Made by a program: the position numbers and the translations under genes. Positions 1 to 5,386 of a DNA stretch of 7,946 bases are shown in pieces. Numbering within the stretch: position 1 is the first letter of the stretch; each line of letters begins with the position of its first letter. The stretch lies in assembly GCA_031258665.1 (NCBI GenBank), contig JAIRML010000052.1:1-7946 (forward strand), in the 5' to 3' direction. The notes under the pieces are model-generated. The model made no database searches, was not told the origin of the DNA, and was given only the letters and a program-made list of their open reading frames with translations. This DNA is from Oscillospiraceae bacterium. GTDB taxonomy: Bacteria; Bacillota; Clostridia; Oscillospirales; UBA929.

Positions 1-116
1 CCCTCCATCTGCTGGGGTACGATCACGAGGGCGGCCCCAAGGAGGATCACAGGATGCGGGAGCACGCCGAGGCGGTACTCATCTCCCTCGGCCTCTCTCG
101 CGGAGTCACACCGTGA
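1..116 (+). CDS. ybeY: Endoribonuclease YbeY, C-terminal end (partial)
   Basis: Only the last 37 codons are present; the first whole codon is at position 3 and the stop TGA is at 114-116. The visible peptide opens with LHLLGYDHEG, the second half of the family's HGxLHLxGYDH zinc-binding signature, and continues with a short helical tail (EDHRMREHAEAVL) typical of YbeY C-termini. YbeY is a metal-dependent endoribonuclease involved in 16S rRNA 3'-end maturation and ribosome quality control. The first histidine of the motif and the rest of the protein lie upstream of the window. The stop overlaps the GTG start of dgkA by four bases (GTGA), which suggests translational coupling. The position directly ahead of dgkA and era agrees with the usual Firmicute order. 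The assignment rests on a short but very characteristic motif. Confidence 0.92.
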   Translation, partial: LHLLGYDHEGGPKEDHRMREHAEAVLISLGLSRGVTP

Positions 117-568
117 TCCGACGGTTTGCCAATGCGTTTCACGGCATGGCCCGCGCCCTCCACACCAGTATCAGCTTGCGCATCCATTTTTCCATGGCAC
201 TGTTTGTGCTGTTGTTCGGTCTGCTCGGCCGGTTGGAGACATGGGCCTGGGTGGCCTGTTTTGTTTGCTTTGGTGTGATGATGGGCGCCGAGATGTGTAA
301 CTGCGCGCTTGAAAAGCTCGCGGACCGCGTGTCGAGGGAGCGGGACGACAAGATTCGCGACTGCAAGGACATGGCGGCCGGCGGCGTGTTGATGGCCTCG
401 CTGTGTTCTGTTGCCGTGGGTTTGGTTGTCTTTCTGCGCCGGTCCGTGCTGGCGCGGATCTGGGCCGCGCTCTGCGCCGGCCCTTACGGCTGGGTGGCGC
501 TGGGCGCGTTGCTGCTGCTCTCCGCCATGTTCATCGCGGGGCAGCGGCAGCGGACGCTTCGAAAATGA
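113..568 (+). CDS. dgkA: Diacylglycerol/undecaprenol kinase family membrane protein
   Basis: Small integral-membrane lipid kinase of the DgkA family. In Gram-positive bacteria these enzymes mostly phosphorylate undecaprenol, recycling the carrier lipid for cell-wall synthesis. The family signature is visible: E60-x2-N63-x-A65-x-E67-x3-D71, followed by the K-D-x-A-A-G-G-V segment at about residues 85-92. Hydrophobic stretches lie near residues 26-41, 44-60 and 88-108, matching the three-helix core. A fourth stretch near 124-142 follows the core, making the protein (151 aa) longer than the usual 120-130 aa. The start is GTG at 113, with GGAG at 102-105 as ribosome binding site, and it overlaps the ybeY stop by four bases. 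The gene lies between ybeY and era, its usual place. Lipid specificity (undecaprenol or diacylglycerol) cannot be read from the sequence. Confidence 0.9.
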   Translation: MIRRFANAFHGMARALHTSISLRIHFSMALFVLLFGLLGRLETWAWVACFVCFGVMMGAEMCNCALEKLADRVSRERDDKIRDCKDMAAGGVLMASLCSVAVGLVVFLRRSVLARIWAALCAGPYGWVALGALLLLSAMFIAGQRQRTLRK

Positions 569-616
569 CGGCCGCCGAGGGCAAAGGCGCGGGGGACCCC
601 GCTGAGAGGATATGTG

Positions 617-1519
617 ATGGAGATACAAAAATCCGGCCTCATCGCGCTGGTGGGTCGGCCCAATGTGGGCAAATCGACGCTCCTCAACCGCCTGGCGGGG
701 GAGAAGGTCGCCATTGTCACCGACAAGCCGCAGACCACCCGGCACCGCATCACGGCGGTGGCGACGCGCGGGACGCGCCAGTTCGTTTTTTTAGATACCC
801 CCGGTTTTCACAGGCCGCGCAACCGCTTGGGGGAGCATATGGTGCGGCTTGTCCGCGAGACGACCCTCGGCGTGGACGCCGTCGTTCTCATGGTGGAACC
901 GGTGGCCCGCGTCGGCACGCCGGAGGCGCTGCTCATCGAGCAGCTCACCCGGGCGCGCGCCGGGGAGGCGCCGCCCGCCGTGTTGGTCATCAACAAGATT
1001 GACACCGTGAAAAAAGACGCGCTGCTGGCTGTCATCGAGATCTATCGGCCGGCCCTGCCTTGGGTCGCCGTCATCCCGCTTTCCGCGCGTGATGGGGATG
1101 GCGTGGCGTCTCTTTTTGACGAGCTGGCGCCGCTGCTCCCGGAGGGGCCGGCGCTCTATCCGGAAGGGCAGGTCACCGACCAGCCGGACCGGATGCTGAT
1201 CGCGGAGATCGTGCGGGAAAAACTGCTCAATCACCTCGCGCAGGAGGTGCCCCACGGGGTGGCCGTCGTGACGGACACGCTTCACGAGCGGGAAAACGGC
1301 CTTGTGGACATCGGTGTGACGATCGTCTGTGAACGTGAGTCGCACAAGGGCATCCTGATCGGCCGGCACGGCGCCATGCTGAAACAGGTGGGGCAGGAGG
1401 CGCGGGCCGAGTTGGAAGAGATGTACGGCGGGCCCGTCCATTTTCAGTCCTGGGTCAAGGTCAAGACCGACTGGCGTGACAAGCCTGGCCAGCTTCGCGA
1501 TCTCGGCTTCGACTTCTGA
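617..1519 (+). CDS. era: GTPase Era, ribosome assembly factor
   Basis: Essential GTPase that binds the 3' end of 16S rRNA and assists 30S subunit assembly. The 300-residue length is normal. The GTPase motifs appear in order: G1 GRPNVGKS at 13-20, G2 around TT at 40-41 (PQTTRHR), G3 DTPGFH at 60-65, G4 NKID at 126-129 and G5 SAR at 156-158. The C-terminal KH RNA-binding domain has its GxxG loop as GRHG at 249-252 and ends with the family-typical W-V-K-V-K...W...P..L..LGF pattern. Two in-frame starts are adjacent: GTG at 614 and ATG at 617. The ATG is chosen because GAGAGGA at 604-610 is then at normal spacing (six bases, against three for the GTG). It follows dgkA after a 48-base gap with no cdd gene, and recO begins 34 bases after its stop, so the genes are probably co-transcribed. 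Confidence 0.98.
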   Translation: MEIQKSGLIALVGRPNVGKSTLLNRLAGEKVAIVTDKPQTTRHRITAVATRGTRQFVFLDTPGFHRPRNRLGEHMVRLVRETTLGVDAVVLMVEPVARVGTPEALLIEQLTRARAGEAPPAVLVINKIDTVKKDALLAVIEIYRPALPWVAVIPLSARDGDGVASLFDELAPLLPEGPALYPEGQVTDQPDRMLIAEIVREKLLNHLAQEVPHGVAVVTDTLHERENGLVDIGVTIVCERESHKGILIGRHGAMLKQVGQEARAELEEMYGGPVHFQSWVKVKTDWRDKPGQLRDLGFDF

Positions 1520-1553
1520 TATGTGTGACAACCGGGACCGGAGGATGTGAGGG

Positions 1554-2312
1554 ATGCATTGGCAGACAGAGGGCTTCGTACTGCGCGAGGCGCTCTACCG
1601 AGAGAACGACAAAATCCTCACTGTGCTCACCCGCGCGGAGGGCAAACGCACGGTGGCGGCGCGCGGCGCGCGGCGCGGTGGCAGCCCCTTGATGGCGGCC
1701 GCACAGCCGTTTGTCTATGCGCACATGACGCTGTTTGAGCACAGGGGGCGCCTCACGCTCGACGACGCCGAGATCATCGACTCGTTCCATGCGCTGCGCG
1801 CGGACATTGAACGGCTGTCTCTGGCCGCCTATCTCGCGGAGCTCTGCGGGGCGCTTGCCGGGGAGGTGGCGGACCCGGCGCTGCTGAACCTGATTCTCAA
1901 CGCCTGCCACGCGCTGGCGCACCTGCAAAAGCCGCCGGCGCTCGTCAAGCCGGCGACGGAGTTTCGGATGATGTCGCTCTGCGGTTTTCAGCCGACGGTG
2001 GATGCGTGTCTCGCCTGCGGGCGCACCCCGCCCGCGGAACCCTGTCTCCATCTGGGTCAGGGGGGCGTGTACTGCGCCGCTTGCCGCGCCGGGCTGGAGA
2101 AGGGGCCGTCGCTGGCCCTCGGCGCGGACGCCTGGCAGGCCTTGCGGCACATCGTGCACGGCGATGCCAGACGCCTGTTTTCATTTGCCCTGCCCGACAG
2201 CGCGCTGGCCGCCCTCGCCGCCGCCGCGGAGGCCTTTGTGCTCACCCAACTCGAGCGTGGGTTTCATACGCTGAATTTTTACAAAAAATTGATTCCACTG
2301 CAAAAAAGCTAA
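1554..2312 (+). CDS. recO: DNA repair protein RecO
   Basis: Recombination mediator that works with RecR to load RecA onto SSB-coated single strands during gap repair; it can also anneal strands. The protein is 252 residues, normal for the family. The N-terminal OB-fold shows the typical opening (TEGFVLRE..Y.E.DKILTVLTRAEGK), and the C-terminal half contains a CxxC...CxxC zinc-binding site at Cys152/Cys155 and Cys174/Cys177, as in many Firmicute and Deinococcus RecO proteins. The start ATG at 1554 has GGAGG at 1540-1544 as ribosome binding site; the ATG at 1545 runs straight into a stop. The era-recO pairing is standard. The stop TAA (2310-2312) lies within the first bases of a dispersed repeat that begins at 2309, so the repeat edge defines the present C-terminus (LIPLQKS). 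Confidence 0.97.
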   Translation: MHWQTEGFVLREALYRENDKILTVLTRAEGKRTVAARGARRGGSPLMAAAQPFVYAHMTLFEHRGRLTLDDAEIIDSFHALRADIERLSLAAYLAELCGALAGEVADPALLNLILNACHALAHLQKPPALVKPATEFRMMSLCGFQPTVDACLACGRTPPAEPCLHLGQGGVYCAACRAGLEKGPSLALGADAWQALRHIVHGDARRLFSFALPDSALAALAAAAEAFVLTQLERGFHTLNFYKKLIPLQKS

Positions 2313-2377
2313 CGTGGGCTGCCCTTGCAGCCCACAACCCAAATTCTCGTTTTTTGTTGCCGCGAAGCGGCAATAAG
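2309..2377 (+). repeat. Dispersed two-hairpin repeat, copy 1
   Basis: This 69-base segment matches the reverse complement of 7862-7930 without gaps, at 60 of 69 positions by my count. It opens with CTAACGTGGG, which includes the recO stop. It contains two hairpins. Hairpin 1 is a 9-bp stem, GTGGGCTGC (2314-2322) with GCAGCCCAC (2327-2335), and a 4-base loop. Hairpin 2 is a stem of up to 10 bp, 2354-2363 with 2367-2376, including one G-T wobble and a GAA loop. The linker AACCCAAATTCT is conserved between copies. No run of T follows either hairpin directly, so this is not a classical intrinsic terminator, although hairpin 1 just after the recO stop could protect or end the mRNA. It resembles REP- or MITE-like elements in size and form; I cannot name its family. 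Confidence 0.85.
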
Positions 2378-2511
2378 TTACTGTTGTGCCATTGCTTTGG
2401 CAATGACACAACATCCAGTATATCGGCCCTCGTTCATTATATTTTTGCAGTAAAATCAAAATTGTAATATTTTTCAAGTTTTTGAGGTGCTCAAACCGGG
2501 AAGGACAGACA
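2378..2511. other. AT-rich intergenic region upstream of mutS2
   Basis: AT-rich stretch between the repeat and mutS2, in sharp contrast to the GC-rich genes. It contains a third hairpin (listed separately) and then about 70 bases rich in A and T (2432-2482), the likely location of a mutS2 promoter. A TAATAT at 2465-2470 could act as a -10 box, but the best -35-like hexamer, TTGCAG at 2445-2450, is only 14 bases upstream, so I do not call a promoter. The mutS2 ribosome binding site GGGAAGGA ends at 2505. No coding sequence is supported here. Confidence 0.5.
2382..2413 (+). other. Imperfect 13-bp hairpin in the recO-mutS2 gap
   Basis: TGTTGTG (2382-2388) pairs with CACAACA (2407-2413). After a single C/A mismatch (2389/2406), CATTGC (2390-2395) pairs with GCAATG (2400-2405) around a TTTG loop. 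It starts five bases after repeat copy 1 ends. No T-tract follows, so an intrinsic terminator is unlikely. It may be an extension of the repeat, an independent element or a binding-site palindrome. No clear counterpart is present beside copy 2. Confidence 0.6.
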
Positions 2512-4917
2512 ATGGCGGACATTTTGGTGAAAAAATCCTATAAGACACTGGAATTACCGGCTGTGCTGGCCATGCTTGCCGAGGAGGCCGTCTGCGAGGC
2601 GGCCCGCGAGGCGGCCCGCGCGCTCGAGCCGGCGGACAACCTCTGGGAGGCCGAGCGCCGCCAGCGGGAGACCGACGCCGCGCACACCCTCATCGGGCTG
2701 CGGGGCAGCCCGGTCTTTTCTGGCATCCGCGCGGTGGGGGCTTCTTTGCGCCGGGCGGAGTTGGGGGGCGTACTGACGACTCGGGAGCTGCTGGACATCG
2801 CCTCCTTGCTGCACACGGCGCGCACGGTAAAAGACTACGGCGGCCAGGACGGACATGTGAAGACCGACATCGACCATCTGTTTGTCGTTCTGAAGGCGAA
2901 CAAATACTTGGAGGAGCGCATTACAACCGTGATATTGAGTGAGGAGGAGATCGCCGACGTCGCCTCGCCGGCGCTGTCCGACATCCGCCGCCATATGCGC
3001 GCGGTGAGCGCGCGCGCGCGGGAGACGCTGCAGCGCATCATCTCATCTCCCTCCTATGCGAGGCATCTGCAGGAGCCCATCATCACCATTCGCTCGGACC
3101 GCTACGTGATCCCGGTGAAGAGCGAATCCCGCGGCGAGGTGCCGGGGCTTGTCCACGATGTGTCGGCCTCCGGGGCCACTTTTTTCATCGAGCCGCTGCC
3201 CGTTGTGCAGATGGGCAACGAACTCCGAGAGTTGACCGCCAAAGAGAAGGCTGAGATCGAGCGCATTTTGGCGGAGCTTTCGGCACAGGCCGCCGAACAC
3301 GCCGACGACATGGAGAACGATTACGACGCGCTGGTGGCGCTGGATCTGATCTTTGCGAAGGGCAAGCTCTCTCTGCAGATGAACGCCGCTCGACCGGCGA
3401 TGAACGAGACGGGCGAGATCGTGTTGCGCGAGGCGAGGCACCCGCTCATCGCCCGCGGGCAGGTGGTGCCCGTCTCGGTGCGGCTTGGGCAGACATTCGA
3501 CACGCTGATCATCACAGGCCCGAACACCGGCGGCAAGACGGTGACGCTCAAAACCATCGGCCTCTTTACGCTCATGGCCGCCTGCGGGTTGCATGTCCCG
3601 GCGTCGGAGGGCAGTGCGCTGTCGCTCTTTGACGCGGTGCTGGCCGACATCGGCGATGAGCAGAGCATCGAGCAGTCGCTCTCAACATTTTCGTCGCACA
3701 TGACAAACATTGTGTCGATTTTAGACCGGGCCGGGCCGTCCACACTGGCGCTGTTCGATGAGCTCGGCGCGGGTACGGACCCGGTGGAGGGCGCGGCATT
3801 GGCCGTGGCGATCATCCAGCACGCCCGTACGCTTGGCGCGCGCGTGGCCGCCACGACCCACTACGCCGAACTGAAGGCGTTTGCGCTGAGCACAAAGGGG
3901 GTGGAAAACGCCTCTTGTGAGTTCGATGTGGAGACATTGCAGCCGACCTACCGGCTGCTCATCGGCGTACCCGGGCGTTCCAACGCCTTCGCCATCTCCC
4001 GCCGGCTCGGCTTACCCGAGGAGATCATTGAGCGCGCCGGCGCGCAGGTGGGGGCGGAGGACGCGTCTTTTGAAGAGGTGTTGGCCAAACTCGAAACCGA
4101 ACGTCAGGCCATGGAGCACGCCAGACGGGAGGCGGACGCGGACCGCCGGGAGGCGGAGGAGCATCTGCGCCGGAGCCGGGAGGCCCGTACCCGCGCGGAG
4201 CGCACGCAGGAAAAAACAGTGGACCGCGCCCGTGCGGAGGCGCGCCTCATTTTAGAACAGGCGCGCTTGGCGGCCGACGAAGTGCTGCGGGAGGCCAAGG
4301 AGCTGAAGGCCCGCGCCGACGGAGCGATGCAGGCCCAGGAGTACAACGACGCGCGCGCCGCCCTCCGCCGCCGCCTGCGCGAGGCGGACGAAGTGGTCTC
4401 CGGCGGCCGGGCGGACGAGGCGCCGGCGGCGGAGAAGCCCGCGCGTCCCGCTCAGCCCGGGGACACGGTGGAGCTGCCCAAAGTGGGGACGCGGGCCGTC
4501 GTACTGGCCAGGCAGGGGCGGACGCTCACACTGCAGGCCGGCCTTTTGAAGGTGACGGTTCACGAGGACGAGGTGCGGCCTGTGGACGTGCCCAAGGTCA
4601 CGTGGGAATCGGACCGGCGCCCGGCGCCGATTGCGCCGGGCATGTCTTCGCCCTCCGGGCCGAGGATGGAAACCGCCGTCCGAGAACTGGACCTGCGGGG
4701 CCAAGCGGCCGACGAGGCGCTTTTGGAGCTCGACCGATTCCTCGACCAGGCGGTGCTGGCCGGGCTGCACACCGTGACTGTCATCCACGGAAAGGGCACC
4801 GGGGTGCTGCGCAAGGCCGTTCAGACGGCGCTGCGCGGCTGCCGCCAGGTGGCTGCCTTCCGGACGGGCCGCTATGGGGAGGGGGAACAGGGTGTGACGA
4901 TCGTGGAGCTGAAGTGA
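2512..4917 (+). CDS. mutS2: MutS2: ATPase/Smr-domain collision and recombination factor
   Basis: MutS2 of 801 residues, close to the roughly 785-790 aa typical of Firmicutes. Bacterial MutS2 has been linked to suppression of homologous recombination and, in Bacillus subtilis (RqcU), to resolving collided ribosomes. It lacks the mismatch-recognition domains of MutS. The Walker A motif is GPNTGGKT at 336-343 and Walker B is LFDE at 414-417, followed by GAGTDP. A long charged coiled coil spans about 505-630. A KOW-like beta domain covers about 649-692. The C-terminal Smr domain has LDLRG at 726-730 and HGKGTG at 759-764, so its candidate nuclease motifs are intact. The start is ATG 2512 with GGGAAGGA six bases upstream; an in-frame TTG at 2482 lacks a suitable ribosome binding site. 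I see no convincing intrinsic terminator after the stop. Confidence 0.98.
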   Translation: MADILVKKSYKTLELPAVLAMLAEEAVCEAAREAARALEPADNLWEAERRQRETDAAHTLIGLRGSPVFSGIRAVGASLRRAELGGVLTTRELLDIASLLHTARTVKDYGGQDGHVKTDIDHLFVVLKANKYLEERITTVILSEEEIADVASPALSDIRRHMRAVSARARETLQRIISSPSYARHLQEPIITIRSDRYVIPVKSESRGEVPGLVHDVSASGATFFIEPLPVVQMGNELRELTAKEKAEIERILAELSAQAAEHADDMENDYDALVALDLIFAKGKLSLQMNAARPAMNETGEIVLREARHPLIARGQVVPVSVRLGQTFDTLIITGPNTGGKTVTLKTIGLFTLMAACGLHVPASEGSALSLFDAVLADIGDEQSIEQSLSTFSSHMTNIVSILDRAGPSTLALFDELGAGTDPVEGAALAVAIIQHARTLGARVAATTHYAELKAFALSTKGVENASCEFDVETLQPTYRLLIGVPGRSNAFAISRRLGLPEEIIERAGAQVGAEDASFEEVLAKLETERQAMEHARREADADRREAEEHLRRSREARTRAERTQEKTVDRARAEARLILEQARLAADEVLREAKELKARADGAMQAQEYNDARAALRRRLREADEVVSGGRADEAPAAEKPARPAQPGDTVELPKVGTRAVVLARQGRTLTLQAGLLKVTVHEDEVRPVDVPKVTWESDRRPAPIAPGMSSPSGPRMETAVRELDLRGQAADEALLELDRFLDQAVLAGLHTVTVIHGKGTGVLRKAVQTALRGCRQVAAFRTGRYGEGEQGVTIVELK

Positions 4918-4970
4918 GGCCCCGGCGCCCCAAAAATATGGGGTCAAATTTGTGGGCTCTCAAAAAATAG

Positions 4971-4999
4971 TTGACTTATCCTGCGACGATTGGTATAGT
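4971..4999 (+). promoter_or_regulatory. Sigma-A-type promoter for ptsH
   Basis: TTGACT at 4971-4976 and TATAGT at 4994-4999 are separated by exactly 17 bases, and TGG directly before the -10 box makes it an extended -10. The site lies 54 bases before the ptsH start, with AT-rich sequence upstream (CAAAAAATAG). The 9-mer GGTATAGTA containing the -10 box is repeated directly after itself (4992-5000 and 5001-5009). Transcription should start near 5006, giving a 5' leader of about 48 bases. No cre-like operator was recognised. Confidence 0.85.
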
Positions 5000-5053
5000 A
5001 GGTATAGTAAATCGCGTAAAAAGACGGATCATGCCAATGAGGGAGATGGTACG

Positions 5054-5320
5054 ATGGTTTCCCGCGAAGTGACGGTCAACAATCAGGTGGGGTTGCACGC
5101 CCGGCCCGCTACTTTTTTTATACAGAAAGCCAATGAGTACAAAAGCAGCATCTGGGTGGAAAAAGAGGAGCGCCGCGTCAATGCCAAGAGTTTACTGGGT
5201 GTGCTGTCTTTGGGCATCATCCGGGGTACGCAGATCAGCATCATGGCCGACGGGGCCGATGAAGAGGATGCGGCAGATGCGTTGGTGGAGCTCATCTCCT
5301 CCAATTTCACAGAGGTGTGA
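5054..5320 (+). CDS. ptsH: Phosphocarrier protein HPr
   Basis: HPr relays phosphate from enzyme I to the sugar-specific EIIA components of the phosphotransferase system. The protein has 88 residues, the standard size. His15, the catalytic phosphorylation site, lies in GLHARPA (13-19) together with the conserved Arg17 and Pro18. Ser46 lies in NAKSLLGVLSLGI (43-55), the site used by HPr kinase in Firmicutes for CcpA-dependent catabolite control. Having both residues argues for true HPr rather than Crh, which lacks the active histidine. The start ATG 5054 has GGGAG at 5041-5045 eight bases upstream; an upstream in-frame ATG at 4952 lies before the promoter and is excluded. Its partner ptsI is not in the window. 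The gene has its own promoter and a terminator-like hairpin downstream, so it is probably a largely separate transcription unit between mutS2 and uvrC. Confidence 0.98.
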   Translation: MVSREVTVNNQVGLHARPATFFIQKANEYKSSIWVEKEERRVNAKSLLGVLSLGIIRGTQISIMADGADEEDAADALVELISSNFTEV

Positions 5321-5341
5321 CGCCCAAACGACACAGAGCAC

Positions 5342-5364
5342 CGCCGCCCGGCGGCGCTTTTTGT
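5342..5364 (+). terminator. Intrinsic terminator after ptsH, abutting uvrC
   Basis: CGCCGC (5342-5347) pairs with GCGGCG (5351-5356) around a CCG loop, followed by C and then TTTTTGTT (5358-5364 and the next base). This is the form of a Rho-independent terminator 21 bases after the ptsH stop. The stem is short (6 bp) but wholly GC. The T-tract ends just before an ATG at 5366 and 22 bases before the preferred uvrC start at 5387, so it may be a partial terminator letting some transcription into uvrC. Confidence 0.75.
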
Positions 5365-5386
5365 TATGCGGCGGGGGGAATGTTCC

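Noticed and set aside
403..1002. A 199-codon plus-strand frame spanning the dgkA end and era start
   Set aside because: It overlaps two well-supported genes in another frame and encodes a Gly/Ala/Arg-rich sequence typical of a GC shadow.
2314..2376. Repeat hairpins as intrinsic terminators of recO
   Set aside because: Neither hairpin is directly followed by a T-tract on the plus strand. The T-run lies between them, 15 bases after hairpin 1 and ahead of hairpin 2.
2445..2470. mutS2 promoter TTGCAG...TAATAT
   Set aside because: The spacing is only 14 bases, too short for a normal sigma-A promoter; other pairings give poor -35 boxes.
2482..2511. Upstream in-frame TTG start for mutS2
   Set aside because: The ATG at 2512 has GGGAAGGA at ideal spacing and gives the family-typical N-terminus; the TTG would place that ribosome binding site inside the gene.
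4918..4965. Terminator after mutS2 (CCCC...GGGG and GAGGCCC...GGGCTC pairings)
   Set aside because: The stems are short or bulged with a large loop, and an A-run rather than a T-run follows, so an intrinsic terminator is not supported.
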